In this document: piece after piece, positions 48,238 through 60,095 of the stretch | How the letters are laid out: each line of letters starts with the position of its first letter | Numbering within the stretch: position 1 is the stretch's first letter | From: Kingdonia uniflora | Lineage: Eukaryota > Streptophyta > Magnoliopsida > Ranunculales > Circaeasteraceae | NCBI GenBank assembly: GCA_014058105.1 | Contig: JACGCM010001511.1 | Coordinates: forward strand, 2,604,001-2,668,000 | Length of the DNA stretch: 64,000 bases | Direction: 5' to 3' | The notes under the pieces: generated by a model | Told to the model about the DNA's origin: nothing | Seen by the model: only the letters and a program-made list of their open reading frames with translations | The model's database searches: none | Made by a program: the position numbers and the translations under genes

Positions 48238-48787
48238 TGTAATGGCCTAATTTTGTAGTAGCTTGAAATAGCTCGAAATTAGCTCTTATACCAAATGTAC
48301 CTGCGACAAGAATTAGTATAACTCAATATAGAAATAGCACAAGTGATTAGCGTGGAAACCTTTGAATAGATAAAAACCGCGACCTCAATTTGAGGATTTA
48401 GTAACTATAACTTTTATTACTTGAGGCTGACGTTTTGATTGCAAGTTTTGTGATTTCTTGAGCTAGAAAAACTTGGTCTTGAAATATAAATTTTCTTTTC
48501 TTTTCTCCTCTAAAACTTATCATTTTTATAGATCTCACTCTCAGTTCATTTGCGTATAGAGGAACGTTCTCCTAAAAATAGGGCAGGTGGTAGTTGAATG
48601 TATAGCTACTAGTTCGTAGGAGACATGTGTCTTTGACTTGTTTTATTTTATTTGTAGTGCCCGATCTACGTTTTTCATCAGTTCGTGGTCCAAGTGTCAT
48701 TGTTGAGTGTGTATGTCACGTGTATAATACCATGCCTGGAATTGAGGTAGTTCGAGTTTGGCACAGGTCGAGGGAGAGGTCCCTACA
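48238..48787 (-). repeat. 5' LTR of E5 (550 bp)
   Basis: Plus-strand reading TGTAATGGCC...GTCCCTACA; primer site TTTGGTGCCATCTGTGGGAA lies inside at 48237-48218 (minus). Shares TATA region, CGTGGAAACCTTTGAATAG and ends with the E3 and E4 LTRs. Confidence 0.8.
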
Positions 48788-50768
48788 CATTATATGATTT
48801 TTTGTGCAATACTTTTCTTATATTATTATTGGAATAGTAGTATATTGTGTTCCCCATGGGAAAGATAATGTAATGCAAACTAAAAAAAATGCATTTCTTG
48901 TGATTTGACCACTATTGTTGTTTATAAGTTCATATAGTTCTCACTGGAGAGTAGACTATATATTTATAATTTGGGTTAGCTCGACATAAATTAGTATTAA
49001 GGAAAGATCTGGAAAAATAGTAATATTAGATACGCGTTGCTTATTTTTTAACAGAATATGCCACCTTCCTAGCAAAATAATGTGTTTCGTAAAGGTAAAA
49101 TTCTAGGACTATTATTACAATGCCACAAAATATATTAGTGTTTGCAGAAAAAAAAATATAAATACTAAAACAGATGTGCTTATAAAGTGATCCAACATAA
49201 AGCTTTAGATACCTTACTAACCACACAATTAGCCTTTTACTGACTCCAAAAATAATGATAAGATGAAAAGAATAGTGACAATCACCTTTTAAGCATTTTG
49301 TCTTTGATTGCGTCACCAAAATGAGAGACGGTGCAACGCGTGCTTAATTTCAATTTTGCATCCACTTATAAATATTTGTTTTATGCTAAATTTTAGCTAG
49401 CATCTTCAGTATTAGGAGCATCATTGTAAAACAACCAAAAATAATTAAAAAATTGTAAAAGAATTTTCAAAAATAATAAACAAAAACATATACCCAAAGC
49501 TTGCGGTTGATCAAAGTTGGGTTGTGATGCACATCTTTCCCTCTAACACATAGATAAAAACATTAACAACCAGAAAAAGAGAAAGAGAAGCTGCAACCTT
49601 TTTGGTATACAAAAATTACATCTTATCCTTAATGATTAACTACAAAGCATCGTCTAAGAAACCAACAAATCGAAGTATTTTTGACAACTACAATTATGGA
49701 TGCTAAGTTTCAACATCTTAATAGGAATTGGGGATTTAAAGAGATAAATGTATATATTTAAGGATTTTGCAAAGTTACTTGAGAAGAAATAGGATTTGGG
49801 TGACAAAAACCTGAATTCAAATTACTCGTTGAAAGAAGGAAGATGTGCAACCTGAGATCAGTCAAGCAAAAAACATTTGATATTAAATTTATAAAACTAA
49901 AAATTCCCAATTCAAAAGAAATAAATTTACTTTACAATTCCCGTTTGAATCAAGTCTTAAAATCACCAAGGTGGACTCTAACCAAGTAAGAAAAATATAG
50001 ATGTACTCTCCTGTTAAATTTCTAGGTCCAAAGACTCTTGTTCCAAATTAGACTTGCATTGATCATACAAAATTTACTTGGTTTTCTAATGCCTCATAAA
50101 GCCCAATCTCAATAGCCAATCTAGAATCCAATCATAACAACAGTCAAGCTTCGATCTTTCCTACAAAAGAAATGTAGAAATTTAGAAATGATCAATGGGT
50201 GTACTAAATCAAATTTAAGAATATATTCTTAGTAAAAAAAATTCAAAAGAACAAAAGGGAGAAATTGAGAAAATTTTAGTTTGTCAATTGATGATTTGAT
50301 TTAACTTCATTCAGAGAGAGAGAGCAATCCACAGTTGGAGGAAGGAAGATGGACTCGAGAAACTGAGTTGTAGAATTGAAAATTTGGCAGTTTTAATGCC
50401 CAAATTTCTTCCACTAGAGAGAACATTGATGTTGTATTAAGTTTTAAAGAGAAGAAGATTTGAGATGTAAATGGAAGAATAGAGATGCAGAATGGGGGTT
50501 TCAAACTTTCAAAAGAGAGAGACATTGGGTAGGGGGAATCCATAAAGAATAAAATGGATAAAATAATTTTCTAACGAAACTGCCCTTTAAATATAGAAAC
50601 TGCCATTTAATAATTAATTTGTCCCTGTCAGATTGCACCGCCACGGAGGAGAAACGTTGCCATATAAGACAATCGATCTCCTGTAGGACAAACAATGCCA
50701 TGTGGGATAATCGCCACCACGTAGGGAAAAACTGAGATTTATAATATAAATCACCAAAAACAACACAC
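48788..50768. other. About 2 kb without a recognisable gene
   Basis: AT-rich. Frames on the minus strand (50770-50307, 49319-49041) have no known motif. A short stretch at 50630-50740 has three loosely repeated GCCA(C/T)-GAG-A words. It may be old degraded repeat or unique spacer. Confidence 0.5.
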
Positions 50769-51045
50769 ACACCCTATGCAAAGACCAATATTAAACACTA
50801 ATACACCTTGTACAAACAACAACAATCAATAACACATACACCCTGTACAAACAACAACATTCAACACATACGCCATATGCAAACAACAACATTCAATATC
50901 ACATACACCCTATAAAAAAAGAAAAATTTAGCTGCACATACACCCTGTACAAACAACAACATTCAACAGCACATACACCCTGTACAAACAACCAAATTCA
51001 AGAACATATACACCTTGTGCAAACAACAAATATTTCAATAATAGA
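50769..51045. repeat. 35-bp minisatellite, about eight copies
   Basis: ACACCCTGTACAAACAACAAC recurs at about 50769, 50803, 50838, 50870, 50905, 50940, 50975 and 51010. Spacing is 35 bp with two exceptions (34 and 32). It ends 18 bp before the E7 LTR. Confidence 0.85.
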
Positions 51046-51062
51046 TATTATCAAATAGCACT

Positions 51063-51578
51063 TGTAAGAGCTTAAATTAGGAGCAGGAGCTTTGTATCTC
51101 ATACCAAATAAGAGTAGAACACTATAAATAACAAATAATCACCAACACAAAAGATTTACCGTGAAAACCTCTAAATCGGTATAAAAAAAACCACGATAAT
51201 TCTTGAGGATTTAAAAATAAGAATACTATTAGTGTTATTGATTGAGTGACTAGTTATTATAACAAATATTCTTTATAGTATAGTGTTGATTCTTTAGATA
51301 GAAGAATCTGTCTCCTATCTTCTTTTTCTCCTCTCCATTTATAGGTCTCACAATATGACCCTTTTAGTGACCATTATCTCATTTTAATGATAGATGTTAC
51401 AAACCAGTTTTGATGAGTCTTTGTAACGGTTGTGTAATGGTATGAATGATTTTTCTTCTTTGTAACTGCCTCATAATGCACCATAAATATACCACATTAT
51501 TGTATGTTGACGAGGTAAAGTAAATGTATGTTGACCAAAGCTAAGGCTTGAGCCTGAGATTCAAAACAGGCACTTATA
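51063..51578 (-). repeat. 3' LTR of E7 (516 bp)
   Basis: Plus-strand reading TGTAAGAGCT...GGCACTTATA. The adjacent ATCACCCCCTCTC is a polypurine tract on the minus strand, identifying this as a 3' LTR. Very similar to the E6 LTR at 57014-57523, including TTTATAGGTCTCACAATATGAC. Confidence 0.8.
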
Positions 51579-51849
51579 ATCACCCCCTCTCAACTAAAAG
51601 CATAAGTGGTTTTGATTGAGAAGTTTTTCCTATATCTATTACATGTCGCTACAATCTTGATTCAGATGTAGTCATAACTGATGGTGTCAATGCTTGCCTT
51701 TAGAAATTTGAGGCTTTAATGTCACCCCTGAGTATGATTTAAGTTGATTGACTGAATCTTTTACTTGGGGTTTACATAAGTGCAAGAGGCAATAAAAGGC
51801 TTCAATGTTGACCTCGAGCATGATGTAAGTCTATTGATGACTTGAATTG

Positions 51850-52500
51850 GGTCGAATTGGGTGAACTAATTGATGATTTGTAATATGTTAGCCAATTTGG
51901 ATGAACCTATTGTCGACCTATGATATGTCAGTCGAGCAGGAATAACCAATGTGTTAGTCGAATTGAATGGGCCAATTGTTGACCTGTAATGTATTGGTCG
52001 AATTGGATGAACCAATTGTAAAGTTGTAATGTGTTGGCCAAATTAGATGAACCAATTATTGACCTGTGATTTGTTGGTCGAATAGGATGAACCAATTGAT
52101 AACCTGTAATGTGTTGGTCAAATTGGATAAACTAATTGTTGACCTATAATATGTTAGTTGAATATGATGAACAAATTGTTGACTTGTAATGTGTTCGTCG
52201 AATTGGATGAACCAATTGTTGACCTGAATGTGTTGGTCGAATTGGATGAACCAATTGATTGATTGTTTGTAATGTGTTAGTCAAATTGGATGAACCAATT
52301 GATTAATTGTTTGTAATGAATTGGTCAAATTGGATGAACCAATTGTTGACCTGTAATGTGTTGGCCGAATTGGATGAACCAATTGATTAAATATTTGTAA
52401 TGAGTTGGTCAAATTTGATGAACCAATTGATTAATTGTTTATAATGTATTGGTCGAACTGGATGAACCAATTGTTGACCTGTAATATGATGGTCAAACTC
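51850..52500 (-). repeat. 40-bp tandem repeat array of E7, about 15 units
   Basis: Consensus unit TTGGTCGAATTGGATGAACC followed by AATTGTTGACCTGTAATGTG; units of 38-46 bp. The array is flanked by two direct copies of a longer block beginning about GAGTATGATTTAAGTT-ATTGACTGAATC (near 51729 and 52505). No coding sequence. Confidence 0.85.
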
Positions 52501-52579
52501 GCCCCCAAGTATGATTTAAGTTAATTGACTGAATCCAATAATTAGGGTTTGTATGTTGGAAAAAGCAAGTAGTAGCTTC

Positions 52580-53270
52580 TATATTGAATAAGATGAACCA
52601 GTTAGTGACCTAACGATGAGTTTTTAAGTTATGTGCTTGAGCATCGAGCTTGATAAAGAGTTGACAATGAGCTTCTATCAGATGATAAGCGTGAGTTCTG
52701 TGCTTGAGCATTCTTCTTGAAAATAAATTTGTAACTGGCTCGAATACCTCGACCTCGAGCACCTTATTGGATATGAGCTTGATAATAGGTTGTAATGGCC
52801 TCGAGTACATCGACCTCGAGGACCTTATTGGATATGATCTTGTTAACGAACTTGAATTGAGAGTTAGAAAAAAGCATAATAATGTGGTTGATCGTCAGCT
52901 TAGTTGAGAGTTTCCTAAAAGATTATTAATAAGGTAGAACACTGAGTCTGAAGTTAAGGTTGAGCATTAAGTCTAAAGTTGTGGTCGAGCATTGAGTTTG
53001 ACATTGAGGTCATACATGGAGCGTAATTAAAAACTGGTAAAGAGCTTTAATAACATGCTCGAGCTTAATAATGTGCTCGAGCATCGACTTTGGCCCAATA
53101 GATAGTATTGAGCTTAAGCTTTAATCTTGTAATGAGCTTAAGGATAAGCTTGAATAGAAAGCTGGGGAAGAGCTTGATTATGTGGTCGATTGTCAAGCTT
53201 ATTGGCTAAGATTTTGTATCGCAAAATTGATCAGTACCTATCGAATTTGAGAATTGTGGCTAATTTGATC
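52580..53270 (-). other. E7 non-coding interior rich in GAGCTTGA words
   Basis: Degenerate repeats of GAGCTTGATAA, CGACCTCGAG and GTCGAGCATTGAGT; CGACCTCGAG-ACCTTATTGGATATGA occurs twice, near 52750 and 52810. No supported gene; it ends at the primer site of the inner LTR (about 53272-53291). Confidence 0.6.
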
Positions 53271-53291
53271 GTTCCCATAGACGGTGCAAAA

Positions 53292-53538
53292 TGTAAGAGC
53301 TTAAATTTAGTCTCATATTATGACCGTTTAATGACCATTATCTACTCTTAATTACGTACGTTATAAAATAGTTTTGATGAGTCTTCACCATGGTTGTGTA
53401 ATGGTATGATTATTCTTTTCTGTAACGGTTTCTTTCATGACGTCGTGTGATTATGGAGTCAAACTATTTATACAGAGATCGATATCAATGCTTTAAGTGG
53501 TTGAGATTAATGCTTGAGGTCGCTAACGGGAGTAAGTC
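53292..53538 (-). repeat. Inner LTR fragment with primer site
   Basis: TGTAAGAGCTTAAATTTA joins directly to GTCTCATATTATGACCG, omitting about 270 bp found in sister LTRs. The primer site (minus TTTTGCACCGTCTATGGGAA) is adjacent at 53291-53272. The upper part resembles the E2 LTR. The right border is approximate; E6 coding sequence begins within a few bases. Confidence 0.65.
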
Positions 53539-53545
53539 CTTTTAA

Positions 53546-54480
53546 TTATTCTTTTTTAATGACGGTAATGTATACTGTAATTTCTTCACCTTCGGTGAAG
53601 GTACTCATGATAGGAGGTTTTCCCAAATAACTCTTGAAGTTTTGAAATTCTGCTTCGCACTCGTTACTCCACTCGATCTTTGGATCTCTTTTATTCTTAC
53701 CTCTTCGTGTCCCTTCACATAATAGGTTAAATAACCATCTACATCGATTTGATGATTTTTGATACAAATCTGTTAATCGCTGTAATTTTACTAGCTAATT
53801 TTTGTACGTCTTTATTTGTTTTTGGTAAAAGCATTGACAACAAAGCTCGAATGCGATCAAGGTCAGCTTTGATCCCTTTTTTTTATTAAATGCCCTAAAA
53901 ACTTTCCTGATTGGACTCCAAACTGGTATTTATCAGGGTTGAGTTTCATCTTATAAGTCTGAAGGATTTCAAAAGCTATATGAAGGTCAACAAGATGATC
54001 TTCTTTCTTGAGACTCTTACATATCAAATCATCAATGTAGACTTTTATTGTTTTCCCGTGATGATCTTTGAACATTTGGGTCATCAATCTTTGATAAGTA
54101 GCTCTAGCATTCTTAAGTCTGAAAGGTATAGCTTTATAGCAATATAATTCGTGTTCTGTAATAAATGTTGTTTTTTTCTAATCATTGGGCAAAAATGGTA
54201 TCAAATTATATCCAGAGGCAGCATCCATCATGGACATAAGCTCGTGCCAGCAGTAGAATCCAACAAATGATTGATTATAGGAAGGGGAAAACTGTCTTAC
54301 AGAGTACGTCGGTAAAATCTACACAAACTCTTATCTTGCCATTTTTCTTTGGAACTACTATAATATTTGAAATCCAGTCAGGGTAATTTACTTTTCTGAT
54401 GAACTTAACCTCAATAAGTTTATTAATCTCCCTGTTAACTTAATCCCGAAGTCGAGGTGCTAACATTCTCTATTTTTGTT
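53546..54480 (-). pseudogene. RT and start of RNase H (E6)
   Basis: Block 54087-53863 has the catalytic box YIDDLI, KMKLNPDKYQFGVQSGKFLGHLI; block 53767-53546 has NRCRWLFNLLCEGT, IEWSNECEAEFQNFKSYLGKPPIMSTFTEGEEITVYITV. Upstream RT parts (MMDAASGYN..) are at 54200-54400 in broken frames. The RNase H is cut off where the inner LTR fragment begins. Confidence 0.8.
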
Positions 54481-54799
54481 TAACCGTTATAGCCTTGTCT
54501 TTTAAATAGAGTTTGTGACAAGCTAATTAAGTGGGATCAACGTCTGGCATTTCTTAGAATATCCAAGCGAATACATCGCTATTCTCCTTCAAAAAATTGA
54601 TAAGTGTGTCACGCTTTGTCAAAAGAAAGCAAGTTCCGATCTATGTACCTCTATCTATACTGTTGATTTCGATATACTCTGAGACTTTAGCGTATGATGT
54701 ATGGATCTCTGGGGGTTTAGTTTTCGATAATTGTTATTCCTCGAACGCTTTAGAAGATTCCGTCACGATGGTCACAGTATTTTTACAAGCTTGAGCAAG

Positions 54800-55300
54800 C
54801 TTTTGACTGCCTTTGATTTCATATATTCCTCCATTCCAATCAAATCATAATGCCAAATGATAAGTCGAGGGAATGGCCTTCATATTGTACAGCCAACATC
54901 GTCCCATGATTCCTAAATATCTTGGCTTTGCATTTACAACATAAAATGTTACATCAATTATTGTCAGTCCTGCTGTAATAGGATGTACGATTTTACCTAC
55001 TCGCTCAACTTTAGACCCATTAAATCTGCTGATATCTATATTACTAGCCTCGACCTGATCTATTAGGCCCATCTGTTCGATTGCACTTTAAAAAGGTACT
55101 TTAATACCGCTCCCAGTATCTACCATTATCGTGGGCATTACTATATTCCTCATTATTAACTTAATAACTAGTACGTCATGATGAACGAACTTGACATGGC
55201 TGACGTCACAATCTTCGAAGGAGATCCCCATTCTTATGTTACTAGATTCTAGAAGCAATTGAGCTTCCTTTTGTACCATAGATAGATCGTGACATTGAAT
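54800..55300 (-). pseudogene. Aspartic protease (E6)
   Basis: Block 55279-55088: ISFEDCDVSHVKFVHHDVLVIKLI, then active site VDTGSGIKV (DTG intact). Block 55072-54845: the C-terminal domain with VTFYVVNAKPRYLGIMGRCWLYNMKAIPSTYH. One stop and a short gap separate them. Confidence 0.75.
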
Positions 55301-55699
55301 GAGTCAACGTATTTTGAATCTGATTGATCTATTTATTTTGTGTGTCTCAATAAAATGGCTGAGACAAAGATGGTAGAGGTGTTTCTCCTCAATGACTTCC
55401 CAATCTGGATGACTTCATTATTAATTTTATAGCTCCCATTCTTATAGCTCTTCAGATCGACAATGTATTCGTGCAATCTACCATCTTTAAGTATGTACTT
55501 CATGAGTCTCTGTAGAGCATAACATCATTCCGCATCATGATGTCTGACCTTGTGGTTTTGCAGTATGGCTTACCCTCAATGGGTTTGAGGGGTTAAATAT
55601 TTCTAAAGAATTTATCTTTCTGAAGTGCGGGGTAGATATCAGCCAGTTTAGCAGTTAAACTTGGAAGGTAAGGCTTTGGAAGGTCATTTCCATTTTGAG

Positions 55700-56938
55700 G
55701 CCGATCTCCGTCAGATTTAGCTCACTTCCTATCCCCTCCAGTATCTGTATTGTACCCAAACTCTCATTTTGTGTTTTGTCCTTTGGTCGTTAGGATTAAT
55801 TTTAGTGGCTTCTGTCTCTCGGACATCATCCTTTCGAGATCTATATAACTGTTTACCTTTTCGATCGTATCTTCCAGAGTCATTGGTTTGTTTAAGATGA
55901 GATGCTCACTTGCTCGGTATTCTATAAGTAAAGCATTTGTAAAGGCTAAAACTGTAATTTTCTGGTCGAGACTATCCACCCTCCTTGCTAGATCCAAAAA
56001 TTTCTTGGTGAACACTTTGAGCTTTTCCCCCAGTATTTGTTTAAGGCTGATAAGGGAGTAAAGATTCTCCTCTTTTATCCCTATTATGTTTATAGTTTTT
56101 GACAAAAAGTTCTTGCAACTATTCAAAAGAATGAATCGATCCTTCTCCCAATGAATAGAACCATTGTAGAGGCTCACCCTAAAAAACTGATAGGGAATAG
56201 CTGGCACAAAATGTGGTTCGATGTTGAATGCAAACCCAAAGAATCTTAAAACTCCTGAATATGTTTAATGGGATCAGTCCCCTTATATTTTTAAATTTTT
56301 GGCGTATGAAAACTGGGCGGTACTTCACTGTCTAATAAATCATGCACAATCAGGCTCTTCTGTAGTCTGTTAAAGACGTTCTTGCTTGTGTGTGTTTGGG
56401 CTTCAAAGAGCTCTGTAATGTGCTTGTCCATGTGTTCTTGCGTAATGAACTGTCAAGTTGTGATTGTGTGACGTTGGAGACTCCCCTCCCCTTGGGATTG
56501 TGATCTATACTTCCCTTATTGAGCCTATGCGCGCATAGGGATTCAAGTCCTTACCCTTTGTACATCTTCCATCTGTTTAAGGTCAGCGAGGCCTTTATCG
56601 ATTTTTTGTTGAATAACAAGTACCAGTATTATCTCGGGTCCACACTAGTTTTGATCAGGTCGAACATATGCTCCCTGGCTTATACCTCTAGAAGGTCCTA
56701 ACCTGTCTTAAGGTGAAATTCTTGATGTAGCAGGCTACACCTCCTTATTCTTTTGTCTCATCATTTGTTGTCCCAGAAGAATTTTTAACGCATCCCGTAC
56801 TTCTGTCAATTACTGTTCTAGAATCGTTCGCCTTTATATCTCGGAGTTAAGTGTAGCATGCAATTCTGCCATTTGATTTTCTCCCATGCCGATTCCTTCA
56901 GTCTGCACAATCGGGGGATTTTGACTAGGGCTTGACAT
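55700..56938 (-). pseudogene. Gag (E6)
   Basis: ATG 56938 starts MSSPSQNPPIVQTEGIGMGENQMAELHATLNSEI. Then the core (VPPSFHTPKI, GEPLQWFYSLGEGSIHSFE) and block 56207-55764 with EENLYSLISLKQILGEKLKVFTKKFLDLARRVDSLDQKI, LAFTNALLIEYRASEHLILNKPMTLEDTIEKVNSYIDLERMMSERQK. Several stops and frameshifts. Confidence 0.75.
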
Positions 56939-57013
56939 TTTGTGAAGGTGATTAGTATCTGTTGTATTCGAGAAATGTAGCTGATTTTTTCATTTTCCAC
57001 AGATGGTACCAAA

Positions 57014-57523
57014 TGTAAGAGCCTAAATTCAGAGCTCGAGCTTAGTATCTTACACAAAATAAGAGTAGAATACTATAAATAACAAATAATCACCAACACA
57101 AAGTAATTAGCGTGGAAACCTCTTAATCTGAAAAAACCACGACCTCTCTTAATAATTTAGAAATAAGAATATTATTGATGTTATTGATTAAGTGACTAAT
57201 TATTACTATGAGTATTCTTGATAGTATAGTATTAATTCTTTAGATAGAAGAATCTGTCATCTATCTCCTTTCTTTCCTATCCATTTATAGGTCTCACAAT
57301 ATGACCATTTTAATGACTATTATCTTCTTTTAGTGATGGATGTTACAAAATAGTTTTTACGAGTATTCGTAACAGCTGTGTAATAGTATAAATGACTTTT
57401 CTTCTTTGTAACTGCCTCATAATGTACCATAAATGTGCCGCGTTATCGTATTTGATAAGGTAGAGTAAATGTATGTTGATCGAAACTAAGGCTTGAGCTC
57501 AAGATTCAAAATAGCCCCTTACA
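57014..57523 (-). repeat. 5' LTR of E6 (510 bp)
   Basis: Plus-strand reading TGTAAGAGCC...GCCCCTTACA, with primer site TTTGGTACCATCTGTGG just inside on the minus strand. TATA box (minus CTATAAATGG) near 57286. Confidence 0.8.
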
Positions 57524-58183
57524 GTACCAAATAGTTTTTATTACAAGAACAAAAATATTCAACATCTCCAAAAGTGTTCATAATAGAAAAGACAAAAGAG
57601 ATCCAACAAAGAAGTATTATTTTAACAATAAAAAGTTAACATACTAAATGTGGTAGTCCAGAAGGATTGAATCAAATAAAATTCCTAACAAATGCCTATG
57701 CACCAAAACCCCCCATGGACTTTAAACCTCTTGACCTGTGGAAACACACATATAATGTCCTACCATCTTTCTTCTGTCATGTTAAATACTTCATTAACCT
57801 CTCATAATCATCTCCAGCTATTAAGGAAAGTCTTTTCCAAGTTACATACTATTTTTTTAGATAATCAAATCTTTTCTTACAATCTACCACTGTCATCTCA
57901 TGTTGGTGTTCATCAAGCATCCTCATCCTTACATTTCCCATGTAGCAAAAGAAAGTGAATTTCCCTCTCTACCACCATGATTAATCACATATGTATACTT
58001 AATGATGAACTCAACATTAAGCATCCCTATATGAAAGAATAAGCATTAGAAACAAGATAAATAATCAATAAACATGTCTAAAATAGTAGTAAATATGATA
58101 ACAATAATGAAAAGATACTTATTGCAAATTAAGAGATAACTACATTTTCTAGTTCATAGCCAATTACATTCATCTAAAACATC
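57524..58183. other. Spacer, no gene seen
   Basis: AT-rich. An open frame at 57692-57958 (+) has no recognisable motif and atypical composition; treated as chance. Confidence 0.5.
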
Positions 58184-58440
58184 CTAATCCTTCAAATTTA
58201 ACTTCCCAATTTCTGTAAGAAAGCTTTCAAGCATTTTAGTCTTGGTCTTTGAAATAAGAAGGTTGATTTTGAGCTTGTTCTCCAAGTTTCCAAGAGTTAT
58301 AGAGGTACTAGGGGTAGCACAAGTGGAAGATGATGCATCATCACCCTTAACATCATCAAACCAATTGATAAATCCACAACCTTTCTCATGTTTGAACTGT
58401 GATTGGGGGTAACAATAAAACCTTTTTTTGCTAATTGATC
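58184..58440 (-). pseudogene. GRF-type zinc finger fragment
   Basis: The minus strand reads RFYCYPQSQFKHEKGCGFINWFDD, then a Ser/Thr-rich link and a short heptad-like tail (LGNLENKLKINLLISKTKTKMLESFLTEIGKL) before TAG. The RFY-C...CGF..W.D pattern is that of the GRF zinc finger; the first cysteine of the domain is not seen upstream, so this is probably a remnant. Such fragments are common near plant transposons. Confidence 0.45.
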
Positions 58441-58939
58441 CAGTAATGAGTTTTCATAGACCAACAACATATGGACATATTATATACTCATCTAACCAAC
58501 ACAAAAATTTGTAGTCCCTAGGCATGTTCTGCATCATAGTATATATAGGTAATAAACATTTCAGATACTTATATATATGTCTAAGCATCACTTAATTATT
58601 ATAAAAAAATTAAATATTATACCGCATAAAGGCATTGACAATATGCCCAATTTGGATTCCTTGTGGTTTTGGAAATCTTTATTACCCCAATTCCACATAT
58701 GCAAGAATAAATTACCATTTAACTGCAAAGTAGTTGTCCCTGAAATATTTTTTTAAAATATACAAGTCTCGTGATCCCAATATCCCAAACTCAAAATTAC
58801 ATAGCTTAATAAACCAGGTCCTAATTAACAAAGCAAATTAAAAAAAGGTCCTAACATAAGATCTTAATTAATTTAGAGCATTATTAGCATCTGGGGTATT
58901 ATTAACATTTTGCGTTAAAGCTAACTGGGCTGCAATCAT

Positions 58940-60095
58940 GTCTCTTTGATAATAGATGCAGCCTGTTTAGCTACTCCAAATAAAATAACATTAGAAAGAA
59001 ACTCCTCAATAACATCTTCATTGTTGCCCCCCCCCCCCAACAAAAGAGAACATCATTCAGAGCCAACCTTCTCAAATAGATGGGGATTTCCATGCATAAT
59101 ATAACAATGTTCCTCAGGGTTGAAAAGTCATAAGAAGGCATTGTATTCAAAATTGGGAATCTTACTTTCAATACTCCAAAGTTCCTCTCAATTACATTCC
59201 GCATTTGAGCATGGTCATGGTTAAAGTGTTCTTGTGGATTCTTTGCCTGACCTCCGCGCCTATAATCATTCAACCAATACCTTACACCCCTGAATGGACA
59301 CATAGAGCCTCTAGTTTAGGCGTATGCGGCATCGCATAAGTAGTATTGATCTGCAATAACTCAAATACATATTATAAGTTTAATTTTTCAAATCAAAACT
59401 AAAGACAAGAAGTATCTTTAAAATGAGAAAATGAGTTTACCAAGTGAGGGAGGCATTGGGAAATTGTTAGCTGGATTTACCAATGTTTCACTTAAAACCT
59501 TAGCATCATGAACCACTCCTTCCCATTTAGCTACTACATATATGAACATACTGTTAAAGTTACATATGGCCATCACATTTTAGAAACATTCCCCCCCCCC
59601 CCCTATTCCCCTATAAGGAGTTTTGTCATCCTCAGCAATGCTTACACTAATAAGTGTACCATAAATTGCCCCTACAGCTCCTTTGGAAGGCCCCTTCCTC
59701 AATGTTTTATGATATATAATTTCTCCAAGTGGTTGATCAAATATAGGAGCCACTATCATCTCTATTTAAAATATCATTATAGCATCGAGAACTTCATGAA
59801 ATATCTTGCTCGTACTAGCAGTTGAATGTTGAAACCTAGAATTTGCAGCTCGGTTTGACATCTTATGAGCAATGATATGCATGAAAAATATCTAACTTTT
59901 CCTCAACAGCTATATGTATGCTATCTTTAAGCAACTCAATATCCCTAAAGTGAGCCATAAAGGATCTAAAAGAATCAGGGTCTATCCTCGTCATATTATA
60001 CATATTGGTGGCATGAACCTCTTGGAGTTCATGGACATATTGTTTTCCAGTCAGTGCAGATGTGTAAAGTTTCCGACGAACTCTCCTATTTCATC
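58940..60095 (-). pseudogene. Second PIF/Harbinger transposase remnant
   Basis: The minus strand reads, in order: an N-terminal helix region (FRSFMAHFRDIELLKDSIHIAVEEK, AHKMSNRAANSRFQHSTAST), then GAIYGTLISV, DAAYA, and FRGVRYWLNDY, MRNVIERNFGVLKVRFPIL (59303-58971). The first catalytic Asp is Tyr (IYGT for IDGT, codon at 59661-59663). Stops, frameshifts and two C-runs (near 59030 and 59590) lie inside. It is diverged from the copy at 30267. Element ends were not found. Confidence 0.75.

Larger units (their letters stand above)
42812..48787 (-). mobile_element. E5: Tat-like Ty3/gypsy element, 3' part lost
   Basis: 5' LTR at 48787-48238, primer site, gag from 48159, protease, RT, RNase H and integrase to 43169, then a 3' non-coding part ending at about 42812, where similarity with E3 stops. 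Same family as E3, opposite orientation. No 3' LTR. Confidence 0.85.
51063..57523 (-). mobile_element. E7/E6: chimeric Tat-like unit
   Basis: Outer LTRs of the same family lie at 51063-51578 and 57014-57523, both minus. An internal, deleted LTR with its own primer site is at 53292 to about 53538. The right part (E6) has gag, protease, RT and the start of RNase H, then stops. The left part (E7) is non-coding with tandem repeats. The outer flanks GCACT and GTACC agree at only 3 of 5 bases, so a clean single insertion is not supported. Confidence 0.7.

Noticed and set aside
49041..50770. Minus-strand frames of 78-92 codons
   Set aside because: Hydrophobic by base composition; no similarity recognised and no conserved partner in the window.
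50769..52500. Regularly spaced repeats resembling a CRISPR array
   Set aside because: Units are head to tail without unique spacers, and the window is plant nuclear DNA; these are minisatellites.
51058..57528. E7/E6 as one complete element with target duplication
   Set aside because: Flanks GCACT and GTACC agree at only three bases, integrase is absent and an inner LTR with primer site lies inside, so a chimera is more likely.
57692..57958. 88-codon plus-strand frame
   Set aside because: No recognisable domain, no splice or promoter context, AT-rich surroundings.
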